Shown here piece after piece: positions 1 to 10,680 of a DNA stretch of 64,000 nucleotides. The stretch's first letter is position 1. Each line of letters opens with the position of its first letter. The DNA is taken from positions 1-64,000 of the forward strand of contig LGRX02028911.1 of assembly GCA_001247695.2 (NCBI GenBank), in the 5' to 3' direction. This stretch comes from Cymbomonas tetramitiformis. Taxonomy: Eukaryota > Chlorophyta > Pyramimonadophyceae > Pyramimonadales > Pyramimonadaceae. A model generated the notes under the pieces. That model was not told the DNA's origin. It did not search any database and saw nothing but the letters and a program-made list of their open reading frames with translations. The translations under genes were made by a program, and so were the position numbers.

Positions 1-31
1 TAATGTCTACCTAGGCCCTAGGTAGACATTA
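1..31. repeat. perfect 15-bp inverted repeat with 1-nt centre
   Basis: Positions 1-15 and 17-31 are exact reverse complements around a single C at 16. It lies inside element A and is immediately followed by GAAGAC motifs. It could form a cruciform, but nothing shows a function. Confidence 0.85.
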
Positions 32-480
32 GAAGACGCGTAGAAGATCGTCAAAAAAATGAGGAAGACGCCCCGAAGAGGGGTGTTAAGACGTTTTGTG
101 GAACTTCTACAAGTATCAGATTTCCAGAAGACACTTCTTCCTCAAAGACATCTCTAAGACAACCGGAAGATGTACAGAAGATATCTGGGGTATCTTCCGC
201 AAGCACAGTCAAGAAGACGTCCGGAAGATGTCAAAAAAATGTCTTCCGCGTGTCTTCTGTGTGTCTTCCGCGTGTCTTCCGCGTGTCTTCCGCACCTCTT
301 CTGGGTTCCGGAAGACATATATTTCCCGAAGGCGTCTGGAAGATGTACAGAAGGTATCTGGGGTATCTTCCGCAAGCACAGTCAAGAAGACGTCCGGAAG
401 ATGTCGGGAGATGTCTTCCGCGTGTCTTCTGAGTGACTTCCGAACGTCTTCTGAGTGTTTGTCTTCAGGATGCCCTCCGC
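32..480. repeat. GTCTTC/GAAGAC motif array of element A
   Basis: The hexamer GTCTTC or its complement recurs every 8-25 bases in both orientations, often as CGGAAGAC or GTCTTCCG. Two segments, near 165-240 and 345-410, are near-identical copies of each other. The open frames over this stretch are low-complexity artefacts of the repeat. The same motif recurs in the element's introns, at about 2363-2455 and 2995-3050, and at its right end. Confidence 0.8.
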
Positions 481-517
481 ACTACCTTGACCAAGTGTCC
501 TTTGTATAGGAGATATA

Positions 518-1490
518 ATGGCAAGTAAACGTGCCGCGCATCTCCAAAAGGGGGAAGCGCCCCCAAAGACCAAAATGTCGTCCTTCAAACGAGCGATGCT
601 CACTAAACCCCCCCCCTGAATCCGCGGCGGAGGTCTTCCGTCAATCCAAGCCGGAGGTCTTGAAGGGGAAGATGGCAGCGGTGCACGATTGGTTGTCTAC
701 GGTGTCGCCATCCCGCGAGCTGGATCATGAGATGACGGCATGGCTCGGGGAATCCGTCTACATTCATGCGCATTCCCCTGCAACAAGGTGCTTGCTTGTC
801 TCCATAACCCACATGCATCTATCATGCACATTTATGCAGTTTGGAATGCATACAACCGAAGATGTGTGGCGGAGCATCTTCTGCGCGACTTCCGGACGTC
901 TTCCACGTGTCTTCTATGAATTCACCATCACAATGTTTTCGCAGGGCTGAAGATCATGAGGACGCGGTTCGTATTTGCGTGCCGCGTCAAAGCAACCGGC
1001 CACCTTTCGGCTTAGCCGAGCCCACTAATGTGCATTTCTCGGTTCAAGAGTTTTTTGGCTATGTGCAAGCAATTTCAGACTTGCATGAACCGGGCTTTAA
1101 GGAGCATACGTGGGAGGACATTTTCTCCGATCCATTGGACTTGGCCGATGATCCGGGCACGGTGCACTTTCGACAACATAAGTGGCCGCTTGAGCCTCCC
1201 ATTGGCGTCAACCTCCAAGGAATGGTGTTGAAGATACGGGATGCAATCGCATCGGGCGAACCATATCATCGTCCTCCGGAGCTTGTGAGTGATGGGGATA
1301 GGCGGATGAATCCGCAAAGACTTTCACCTTCACCTCCGGCCCCGATGGATGAAGTTGTGGACATGACCTATACCGAAGTCCATGAGCCCGAGGACCCTCC
1401 CTCGGAGATGCCAACACGAAGGTGCGAACCGGTTGCCACGGCATGCCCGTATCTCCATGAAAGATGTATGCCTGCACGCTCCATCGGAAG
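518..1490 (+). CDS. putative accessory gene of transposon A, function unknown
   Basis: An ATG at 518 follows an A-rich leader and opens a basic N-terminal peptide (MASKRAAHLQKGEAPPK...). A run of nine C near 605-615 puts it one base out of frame with a continuing sequence (ESAAEVFRQSKPEVLKGK...) that runs to about 760. A second likely exon begins after TTTTCGCAG at about 948 and encodes a segment with NVHFSVQEFFGYV and, later, Pro- and Glu-rich sequence, to about 1490. The sequence between the two parts contains GTCTTC motifs, as the element's other introns do. I recognise no domain. In CACTA elements a second gene often encodes a TNPA-like DNA-binding protein, but that is only an analogy. 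Confidence 0.35.
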
Positions 1491-1544
1491 TCGTTCCGAA
1501 GACGTTCCGAGCGTCTTCTGCGCATCTTCCGGGCTCATGGACTT

Positions 1545-2040
1545 CGGTAAATCTAACGTAGAGCAAAATGACAATAGCAGAATCTGAAATCAAGCATTCC
1601 AAAACTGAAATCTGAAATCCACCGTAGAGCAAAATCAGCCAAACCTGAAAATCGGAAATCTAATGTGGAGCAAAATGACACATATAAAAATCTGAAATTG
1701 GTTTGTAAAATCTGAAATCAAGCATTCAAAAAACTGAAACCTGAAATCTAACGTAGAGCAAAATCAGCCAAAATTGAAATTTGGAAAATCTAACATAGAG
1801 CAAAATGACAAATGCAAAAGTCTGAAATGGAGCATTCCAAAAACTGAAAACTGACATCCAACATAGAGCCAAATTAGCCAAAATTGAAAATCGGAAATCT
1901 AACGTAGAGCAAAATGACAAATGTAAAAAATCTGAAATCAAGCATTCAAAAAACTGAAATCAGAAAACTAACGTAGATCAAAATTAGCTGAGATTGAAAT
2001 TTTGGAAATCTAACGTAGAGCAAAATGACATATGTAAAAT
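1545..2040. repeat. ~110-bp tandem repeat, about 5 copies
   Basis: The landmark GAGCAAAATGACA recurs near 1560, 1668, 1798, 1907 and 2018, a spacing of 108-130 bases. The unit is AT-rich and alternates CTGAAATC, AACGTAGAGCAAAAT and AAGCATTC blocks. It lies between the accessory exons and the transposase exons of element A and has no coding potential. Confidence 0.85.
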
Positions 2041-2290
2041 TGCACTTTCGCATTTCCCCTTCAATTTCAACAAATGCACACAATCTTGATTATTGCTAAT
2101 CAATTACAAATGGTCATCACAAATCACAATGGTCAAATGGGGGCAAGGCCATAAGAAGATGTTGCGTCCGAACGGCACGAACACCGGACCGAAGACGCTC
2201 AAGTGTCACGAAGGCGTTGAAAATGCCACAAGCGGGCATCATGAGCGTGCTAGCGTCTTAGGATAGAGACGACGGGGCTACTCGAAAAAC

Positions 2291-3871
2291 ATGCTTGAAG
2301 ACTTGATCGGGCAGTTGACGGTCATAACGAGAGAGCTCACTTCGGAGCTTGTAGACTGTAAGGTACGGAAGACATCTGGAAGACATCCCGAATACGTTCC
2401 GAGTACATTCCAAACGTCGTCCTTATTAATTACCTTTTATTTGGTGATTTTGCAGGATGTTCCTAAGCTTCAAAATCTGGTGGATGAGTTCTTCAAGTCA
2501 CTCGAGCGCGATGGCTCACCTGACTGGTTGGTCATCAACACGCATTTGCTTTCCCACTTCCCCGACCAACTCCTCATGTATGGTCCAATACGGGGGACAT
2601 GGATGTACGTGTTCGAATCATTCAACGGGAAGATTCGAAGGTGAGTGAAGAACAATGCATATCCGGTTCAGAGTGTTATGCAAGGCTTCGGGCGGTACCG
2701 GATGGTACATGTGGTGCGAGGGTTAATCTTGGTACTTCGTCGCCGGCGGGAGGCAACCACCAATCCCACCCGGCCACCCGTGCTCCGGTTCTTGACCACC
2801 GCACCGTTGAGGGCGCCGAACACCGTGGTTTTGGGAACACAAGGCAAGCGCCATGTACTCTCCCGCGCTGAAACGAAAGCGCTGGAGCCGTGGATGCATG
2901 GCAACGTGCCCCAATACCGCAAGTTGAAGGCAAAATTCGACGACTACGTCACCTACTGCAAGAGGTAAGTAAGAAATGAAACCCATAAGGTGCCTGGAAG
3001 ACGTTTCATATATCTTCTAGGCATCTTCCACACGTCTTTGGTAAATACATGTCTTGACACTGTGCACGTATACATTCGCAGGGAAAACCATATGGTTCGG
3101 AGACGTATTGGCGCACATGCCGGAGGGTCTCGCCTGATGGATGTGCCGCTGCATATGCACGGTAGCGACCCCAAGGTCTGGCTGGGGAGACCATTCACGG
3201 AGAATGAAGCGGCACTCGTCGAAGCGGGCCTCCTCGCGTGTGTCAATCTTTCGGCTCGGTCGTGGTTCGAGGAGTTTGCTATCGCACGGCAGCTCAGGAC
3301 AAGACGAAGAAAACTTGTCAACGTTAGTTACTTCCGAGCCTTTTTCTCTGGAGAAACATCAAAGGCCCGAGGAAATCGAGACTGACCGGTGCGTCCGTGC
3401 ATTACGTTTTGGTGAATGTGCGCAGAATATGTACCGAATGTCTGCTGCGTGTCTTCTCGACGTCTTCGGGGATTCTTACTATAGAGTATTGTGGCTCCAA
3501 CTCGCAGGTACGCCATGGTAGATAGCATCTACAAGGTCGACTTGGCCGCGAAAGATTACATTCTTGTGAAGGGAAAGTGGTTCCCTGAATTCAACCAAGC
3601 GACGACAAAACGGTTTGCCAAGCTAAACTCGAAGTACGGGCCGGACAATACCGCAAAGGTGGTGTACACATACGACCCGGATGATCCCGAGACACCTTGG
3701 GACACTACTGATCCATTCATCCTGGCGGCTCAAATTGAGCACCAAGTTGTAATCAAGAAACATCATGTGATGAAGACGGCGGTGGTATTTGATTTAAAGG
3801 CTGACTTTTTCGAGTGCATCGACGATGATGGTTCACGACCGAAAGGTGCAAGACGCAAGAGGCGATCATGA
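2291..3871 (+). pseudogene. CACTA-type transposase, C-terminal part (DUF4218 + DUF4216-like)
   Basis: The first exon, 2291-2362, ends at a GT donor. The intron 2363-2455 ends TTTTGCAG. Exon 2 (2456-2964) encodes a DUF4218-like block: THLLSHFPDQLLMYGP followed by WMYVFESFNGKIRR. An in-frame TGA at 2642-2644 interrupts the continuation VKNNAYPVQSVM. A GTAAGT donor after 2964 and an acceptor before 3082 keep phase (R/ENHMVRRR). The last exon begins at about 3507 after CTCGCAG with a DUF4216-like block (YILVKGKWFPEF ... TDPFILAAQ). The catalytic Transposase_21 core is not visible upstream, so the gene is partial or decayed. Introns carry the element's GAAGAC motif. The stop could be a mutation or a sequencing error. 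Confidence 0.7.
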
Positions 3872-4169
3872 TAATACGCGGGGCATCGTACTTAGTGGTC
3901 TGTGTGTTGAATAGATGCAATCGTACATGTATGTGTAGATAGACCTATCAATTAACTTAGCCGTATATCATGTATCATAGCAACAGAGCATGATGACAAC
4001 CCTGAAGTTGTTAGGAAGATACCCGGAATGTCTTCCGTATGTCTTCCGTGCGCCTTCTGAATGTCTTCTGTGATTACGCGACTAGTGTACGTGTGGTATG
4101 AAGTAGCTATGTGGCCAAATTGCATAATCATCACATATGTGTCGATAACACATGTCAGAATGTATTCTG

Positions 4170-4433
4170 GCCCAGAAGACATTCGGAACATCTTCCGGGT
4201 ATCTTCCGGGAAGACTGCCCTTGCATGTCTTCCGGGAAGATGTCTTCCGAAATCCGGAAGACATTCCGCACATCTTCGGCACGTCTTCCCCGAAGAGTGT
4301 CTTCTGGTTTCCAGAAGACGTTCCACTCAGAAGACGTCTTCTGGAAACCAGAAGACGTCATTTCTACGAAGACGTCTATAAGACGTTCAGAAGACGTCTT
4401 CTAGACGTCTTCTGATTTTCCCAGAATGTAGGG
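4170..4433. repeat. palindromic GAAGACGTCTTC-rich right end of element A
   Basis: The last 260 bases of element A hold dense inverted GAAGAC/GTCTTC pairs, including the palindrome AGAAGACGTCTTCT near 4329-4342 and again near 4390-4403. The position matches the subterminal repeat arrays of CACTA elements, which bind the element's own transposition proteins. Binding here is inferred, not shown. Confidence 0.6.
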
Positions 4434-5440
4434 CTAGTCGCGTGACTAGTGCGAAGTCAGATCGCACTAGTGATGCGACTAGTGCGATCGTAAGAATTCT
4501 GAAAACCCCGCCTCGTACGATGAGAAAAACTTCCAAAATTATAACCACCCTATTTTTTGGGCATGATATGTTTAAAATAATGTAAAAAACATCAAAACAA
4601 TGACCTTCAAAAAATCTTCCAATTCAAAGCGCATCTTCCAATTAAGAGCGATCGTCGTTTAGACCTCTGAGATGTGGTGTCCGATAAATCAATACATCTG
4701 ACAACAACTCAACCTTAAAAGGTCTGATGAAGAGCTGATGATCTCTGCTGCACTGTATTTTTTTTGATGTGCACTACTGAAATGCCTCGTGATATAATAA
4801 TCTCACAGAATAGGCATTGTTCAATGGCGGTATGATCAGATATGTAATGATCAATGAAGACAAGATGACCGGTATGGCTTATTCAGCAGGCATGACTACC
4901 TCAAAGAGATGCCAATACACGGATACATTTCAAGACATAAGGGCAATAGACTTATTATGTAGCCTTCAAAGGCAGCTAGCATTTACGCTGCATTGGTCAG
5001 CTCGGTGGCTTTGACCTATCTAGGTGTTGTACTCAGGCCGTAACCTGCATATTGCATTGAGTACTCTTGACATCTTTAACTCCTATGCTGTTATGGCATT
5101 TAGAATTTCTACGGCATGGTCGGCTAGACCGTTGCTTGTTAAGGTGCATATGAAGACATACGTGTTCGTGCTTGCAACCAAGTTCTTCTTGGCATCGTTA
5201 GGCACATTTTGAGCTATCGAATGCCTTGATAGGGGGTGTCTAAGGGGTCCAAATTGGCGTTTGTGGGGGGTAAATCGATCGATTTCAATGTCGGATCCGC
5301 GTAGCGTAACTTGTCCAATTTTCGGTTTGGGTTTCTTTTGGGTTTCACCCCAAAACTTTGCCAATACTCAACCATTGTTCGGGAAACTTTGAAAATATAT
5401 GGAATACGTATAGATTTTTAAGTAGCCGGATCGGCTGGGC
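4434..5440. other. intergenic, no gene seen
   Basis: Positions 4434-4495 hold four ACTAGTG or CTAGTC copies in both orientations with GCGATCG-like spacers, a small palindromic cluster. Beyond that the sequence is AT-rich. The short frames near 4817 and 5024 show no recognisable protein. Confidence 0.5.
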
Positions 5441-5450
5441 TTGTATGCAG

Positions 5451-6661
5451 GCCCTGTTCACGCATACTTGCCGAGCTGGAGAGACAGGCGTGGCGGGCAC
5501 CGTTACTGTGCGTACTGCGGGGTGAAACTGCCCGCACGAGCAGAGCTGCTAGAAAATCATGGGATATGTCCCGGAAACGTGTTGTGCAGAAACGTTTTAA
5601 CAGTGGTTCCCGCAGATGTGATGCTATTCGTCAACGATCTGCGCAAATCAGTCTTCAAACGAGTTCGGAAGGCGAAGGGGGTTGCAGTCTGGGGTCTCAG
5701 CTATAGCAATGCCACTTGGCCACGGTCAGTCTTCAACTACATGTTCAACGATTGGCTCGAGTCAAAATGCATAGAGTCTACCACAAAGGGTGGAAAGGCT
5801 GCCTGTGTAAAGACTGTCCGAACTATTTGGGAGCTTCGCACTATCGAGCACTTGCTCGACTTCACTGTTTTAGAGAACGGCAAGTCATATCTAAACGCTG
5901 TTACAAATATTAATGGCACTATTTCGGTGGTTATTCCTCCCTTAGTGATTACCCACAAAAGTTCTGGTGTCAGCAACGTAAGCATGTCTGAGTCAATCGC
6001 TGTCCAGTACGGTACGGCTGTCGTCACTCTCGGAGGCGAGATCCAGTATCACGAAAATAAGAGCACGTTTCAGGGTGTTGAAATTCAGTCCCACCCGTTT
6101 GGGAGCATGAATTATGGCTTGGCGGAGCCAGGCAGCGTGAATTGTGCTATCGCACGGCGGCTTTTGACGGCTCGCTGTCGGGCTATCCCTCGGTTCATGT
6201 GGGCTCTCGGCTATTCTGTGAAACAACGGTTGCGTCATGCTCTAGGCATCACGGTCGGTCACGACGTGGAAGACTGGAAGACACTGTCTTATTTAGACAG
6301 GACTGCACTCCAGCAGTCAGTGGCAGCGACAACGGTCGAGGTTGAAGCTCAGGCCCAGGCTCCGGCTCCGGCAGTCGGCAGTGCAGAGCAGGAGCCTCCT
6401 GCACGACAACCCATTGTCGCACATCAGAGGCGACAGGAAACATCAGAAGAGGCAGAGGCTCGGCGGGTTGCGAAGAGAAAAGCAGTGGCAGCTAAAATAA
6501 AATCAAATAAGCTGGCACGTCGATATGAGTGTGCACACCTGCCATCGATACGTACGTACGTGCAACACACGTCATCGATGCTCAGGTATCTTCGGGCGTA
6601 TCTCCCTCCACTTCCTCTTCTTGCTCATCTTCCTGTGCATCTTTTGCTGCTTTTTTCATAA
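5451..6661 (+). CDS. uncharacterised protein with N-terminal C2HC zinc finger
   Basis: An open frame of about 400 codons has no ATG at its 5' end. A good splice acceptor (TTGTATGCAG) ends at 5450, so this is probably the last exon of a longer gene. Near the start is YCAYCGVKLP...H....C, a C-x2-C-x12-H-x4-C zinc-binding pattern. A mixed alpha/beta body follows, then an Ala/Pro/Gln-rich stretch around 6330-6400 and a basic tail (VAKRKAVAAKIKSNK). I do not recognise the family. It converges on and overlaps by 80 bases the transposase-like gene on the other strand. It may be that element's partner gene, but no shared terminal repeats were found. Confidence 0.5.
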
Positions 6662-9337
6662 CACTCTTCTCCCACTTAGTAAGGATAGGAACGTGTTCAC
6701 GCACGTGGTGAGCGACGTGTTCCGCACGAAGATTCTGCCCGATCATACCAACACGCTGCTTTTTTATTCCACCTGACTTCTTATCACGATAGACCCTCAT
6801 ACGCTTATTGGTGAAGGCGTGAGCAAAGACTTGGCCCATCTTGTTCAAGTGCTCTCCGCCCTGTCCACTATACTGCCTGAGGTTGCACCCATGCCTTCTT
6901 ATGATCTCGGGAAGGTGGAGACTGATATGCAGGTACAAAGAGTTGACTGCTGGCAAGCCATCGCCGATTGCGTCCACCATCTCCGTGGCTTTCGCGTAGA
7001 CCTCTTCAGCATGTGCCACGCGATGTTCAGGTGTGTCCTCCACTGGCCTCCACATCAGCTCGAAAAAACAATATATTGATAGCCATATATCTTCGTAAGT
7101 ATCCTTTCTCGACTCTGGTGTGTGCAAAGCGAGGAAGTCGGCGTAGTCCGCCAATACTGTCGCGCTGTGCTCGCCAATGAAAGTGGTCTTGTCGTCCCTG
7201 CTGTTTGATGCTCGCATGGCGTCGAAGGGTTTCACGTTCTTACTGAGACTCACCCCCTTTTCTTGCAACAAGGTGCTCAGAGTTGCAGCCTTGTCTTCGG
7301 TGTCCGCGTGGATATGGACGGTGAACATGAACGCCATGTCGATCAGCCGAAGCAACCAATGAAGCAGGCACGCCACGCATGCCGAAATCACATCAAGGTA
7401 AGGTTTGCGCGGAGTCCAAAAATGCAAAAACTTTTCAAAAATCTTTTATTTGATAAATAGGTTGCCCATAGCACCCTGTACATATTGCGCACTTCAGGTA
7501 TCAAATTGACCACGTTAATGAAAAGTTGTGGTCGATACTGCTCGGTCACCCCCCATACTTAACCATACTTAAGCGCAAACTTAAATCGCTCGCATCTCAA
7601 AATCTAGATTTTGAAAAGTTTTTGCATTTTTGGACTCCGCGCAAACCTTACCTTGACATCTATAGTGCCTTCACATTCCCACACCGGAAATACTGGTACG
7701 CAGTGCAGATAGTGTCCGAAGTGTTGCCGTACTTGTTCCTTTCTGCCTGACTTTGTGCTTGCGAGTTTATCGTTGTCGACGGCTGCCTGATTCCGGAAAT
7801 GTTTCCCGCAGGCCGAGCATGTAAACGGAGGCTCTGCGCGGTGCACAAGCTCAAGTATCTTTTGGTACGTCCGCAACTCAAACGTCTTCGAGGTATCGAG
7901 CAAGTCGTCTTTGTCGCTGAAGCAGAAAGGACAAGGATACCCCCCGTGAACCCCGTAGTGTGCCAGGGATGCACATATAAAAAGTAGATCCCCACCATGG
8001 GTTAGTTTGAATGAAAACTTGTTGTTGGCTACGGTCAGGGGAGACTTGGCAATGGTGGCCAACTGACTGGTGAGGTCTGTGGTGTTTGCAATCAGGTTTG
8101 CATAATTGTCAGCTCCACGGAAGAAAACGACGGTGTACATCTGAAAAGGTGAGTTGTTGAAAACTCCACCCACGACCTTCAACTTGAACGTGACCCTAGT
8201 CACTTTAATTCCGCGATGAATGCCATGTGCATCGCCACTGACGAACAATTCTAAGTTGATGATTTCGGTAGCTGGAGTCGTGGACACTATGGTACGCAAA
8301 AAACCGCGGTTCATTTCACTTTCTATCACTTGCTTCAGCTTCGTAGGGAAATCAACTTGAGCACAAGTTCCTAGTTCGTTCTCCTTGAGGTCTAGCTTTG
8401 CAGCAACCTCATCTCTTAGTGACCTGACAGCGTAGTTCGACGGCAACTTTGGAGCTTTGATCTGCCATTTAACCGTTCCATCGCAGGACTGTTTGTGTAA
8501 AACGTACCACGTCGTTGCGGTAGTGCTGTCTCGGTCAAAACTTTTGGACAACATTTGCCGTAGCATGCCATATTTTTGCTCACTGATACCGAGTCTGAAG
8601 CGGATAGAAAGCCCGATTGTAGGTGTCCAATTAGTGATGATCTGGTTCACTGCTCGTTGCGTGAAGTAGTGCTCTATTTCACAAAGGACGTCGTTGTTGT
8701 TGGCGTGTTTGTCCAGGTAGAGCAGCAGCTTTGTGTTTTTCTGGTTGCTGAGAATTCCAAGAGCTGCAGGTATTGCCAGGCGATGCCGAGAAAGGAAAGC
8801 CACAAGGATCTCGATGTACACCGGCAGTTGAGTAGAGTGTTCACTCGACGGACTGTCTTCAAGCATAGACTGCAACAAAACTGGCTCTGCTTGTAGCAGT
8901 GCTTCAACCTGTTCGGCCATCCTCGCATTGCGCTTGCGTGTCGCTTCAGCCTTCTCACTGGTGGATGTCGCTGGGGCTCTGGAGAAAACCCGATCGGGTT
9001 CTTCGACTTGGGCACGTGCGTGAAGGCGGGACTTCATATGTCTGTAGCTGTCTGCCTTTCGTTCGAGCTTAGTCTCACACTCTGATAAATTGTTCCATGC
9101 CTCACGCGCATCAGCTTTTGCATCCTTAAGAGATTTCTTCAAGGCAGTGATGGAAGACTCTTTCGCTGCGATCTCGGATCTCAACTTGGTATTTTCGTTT
9201 GTCAAGTCTTCCAACTGTTTTAAAAGTCGTTGAATATTTTGCCTCGGCTTGCCAGATTCAGCAGTCCCAGAAGGTGGCTCTTTCTGCGCATGTGTGTTAC
9301 CCTCATTCGCAACTTTCTTTTTCTTCTTGAAACCCAT
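6582..9337 (-). pseudogene. DDE transposase-like protein of unassigned DNA transposon, split by a 262-bp insertion
   Basis: The 5' part (ATG at 9337) has a Lys-rich start (MGFKKKKKV), a long coiled coil (residues about 35-110) and candidate acidic catalytic positions in FVSGDAHG and THGGDLLF. YPCPFC and a CSACGKHF zinc pattern follow. The 3' part, read below 7394, has YLHISLHLPEIIRRHG and GQGGEHLNK, the likely third acidic residue. GGD...YxCPFC proteins of this kind occur in uncharacterised transposons of many eukaryotes. The two parts are in different frames, but deleting the 262-bp element at 7394-7655 plus one 4-bp ACAT copy (266 bases) joins them in frame, giving about 829 residues. So the gene was intact when the insertion happened. 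Confidence 0.65.
7394..7655. mobile_element. 262-bp MITE / introner-like element with 47-bp perfect TIRs
   Basis: Positions 7394-7440 and 7609-7655 are perfect inverted repeats that start CAAGGTAAGGTTTGCGCGG. They are flanked by ACAT at 7390-7393 and 7656-7659, a 4-bp target duplication. Removal restores the host frame. On the gene's strand the element begins CAAG|GTAAGG, an excellent 5' splice site directly after the duplicated target. A possible acceptor (TTTTGAAAAG) lies just inside the far repeat and would splice in frame, adding about 13-15 residues. Nonautonomous DNA transposons that supply splice sites are known as introners in several algae; that behaviour here is inference. Confidence 0.8.
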
Positions 9338-9886
9338 ACCTAGGTTAGGGTTTTGTCCAGTGTTCCGTGTAGAATGGTTGAAAATCGTTGTTCACTTGAA
9401 TATCAATGATTATGAAGTTGATAGTATTCGTCGTGATTTGTCATTGGCACTAATCCGCATGAAACAATAAGCACTCTTGAACATTGAAGTTTAGACCATC
9501 ATTACACCATCGAACCCTAATTACAACAATTATTGTATGCCATCACACGACTTGAATTGCGCTATTATATATTCATATTTATTAGAAATCGCGAGTCTAG
9601 TTGCATTAAAAAGCTAATGCGTGTCGTTACGTGACCCATGTCGTCGTTGCTCACTATGTATACGGCGCTTACATATACCCTATAAAAAACAGCATTATAT
9701 GTCATCTTAAATGCTATGTAACGCCCTAAATATTGAGAATCGCAAAAAATGGAGCTGATCATTGGTTTTCCCAACATCGAAATAGGTTAGCAAGAGATCC
9801 ACAATGATACAATTGGCTCATTTGCATCGGAGTTAGATACCCAAACCCTCCGCGTCCGCTTTTTCGGCGTTTCGTGGCGATGTGTT
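9338..9886. other. upstream of transposase-like gene, nothing recognised
   Basis: AT-rich sequence of about 550 bases. It should contain the promoter of the minus-strand gene starting at 9337, but I see no defined element. A CTAGGTTAGGGTTTTG telobox-like string lies near 9342-9356. Confidence 0.4.
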
Positions 9887-10680
9887 ACATGGGATAGTTT
9901 TCCGCGAGGAAAACGCTCGTGAAGTCAAAATAGTCGTGAAAATAGCGGTTTTCCCGCTATCGAAGGGTCTGAAAACCTGCGAATCTTTCAAAAAGGAGAA
10001 GGTAAGTAAACGAGTGTCGTTGAACACTCTTCTATTGTGTGGCATCCCGGGTTTTAACCGAGACCTCCAAACCGCAGTTTGGCGCTCTGTTTGAGCTAAT
10101 GCCACGTTCGCAATGCAAACTGAAAAAAACTGTCGTCAAAAAGATAGGGTTGCGAAGAGATCACCCATCTCTTCGAAAAGTTAACCAAAGGAAGTGATGA
10201 AAATACTTACATGGGGTAGTTTTCCGCGAGGAAAACGCTCGTGAAGTCAAAATAGTCGTGAAAATAGCGGTTTTCCCGCTATCGAAGGGTCTGAAAACCT
10301 GCGAATCTTTCAAAAAGGAGAAGGTAAGTAAACGAGTGTCGTTGAACACTCTTCTATTGTGTGGCATCCCGGGTTTTAACCGAGACCTCCAAACCGCAGT
10401 TTGGCGCTCTGTTTGAGCTAATGCCACGTTCGCAATGCAAACCGAAAAAAACTGTCGTAAAAAAGATAGGGTTGCCAAGAGATCACCCATCTCCTCGAAA
10501 GTTCAACCAAATGAAGTGATGAAAATACTTACATGGGGTAGTTTTCCGCGAGGAGGACGCCGGTAAAGTCCAAACCGCCGTTAGAATAGCAGTTTTACCG
10601 CTATTGAAGGGTCTGCCGATCTGTGAATTTGTGAACAAGAGAAACTTCGAGTGCAAACGCGTATGATTAAGCGTAGCTAG
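9887..10680. repeat. 322-bp tandem repeat, two full copies and a diverged third
   Basis: Copies start with ACATGGG(A/G)TAG at 9887, 10209 and 10531, a spacing of exactly 322. The first two are nearly identical over their length; the third diverges after about 80 bases. Each unit contains GAAAGG-rich sequence and the palindromic-looking AAAATAGCGGTTTTCCCGCTA. The matching minus-strand frames in copies 1 and 2 reflect the duplication and resemble no known protein. Confidence 0.9.

Larger units (their letters stand above)
1..4433 (+). mobile_element. CACTA/EnSpm-like DNA transposon A (left end outside window)
   Basis: The region holds a gene with DUF4218- and DUF4216-like exons, which are typical of CACTA (EnSpm) transposases, inside sequence packed with GTCTTC/GAAGAC motifs. 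The right terminus is placed at 4433 because the sequence there, read inward on the minus strand, begins CCCTACATTCTGGG. This matches the CCCTACA start of the well-defined CACTA-like element B at 43326-50024. The three bases after it (CTA) would be the 3-bp target duplication, but the left end lies beyond the window and cannot be checked. The superfamily call rests on the protein domains and is fairly firm; the exact end is inferred by analogy. Confidence 0.6.

Noticed and set aside
96..509. Open frames of up to 137 codons on both strands (SSACLPRVFR, EDVRKMSG)
   Set aside because: They are translations of the GTCTTC/GAAGAC repeat in different phases, with no domain and no start context.
7394..7655. 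The 262-bp element as an ordinary spliceosomal intron from end to end
   Set aside because: It has a good GT donor, but its far end is CCTTG, not AG; only an internal AG could serve, so it is called an inverted-repeat element first.
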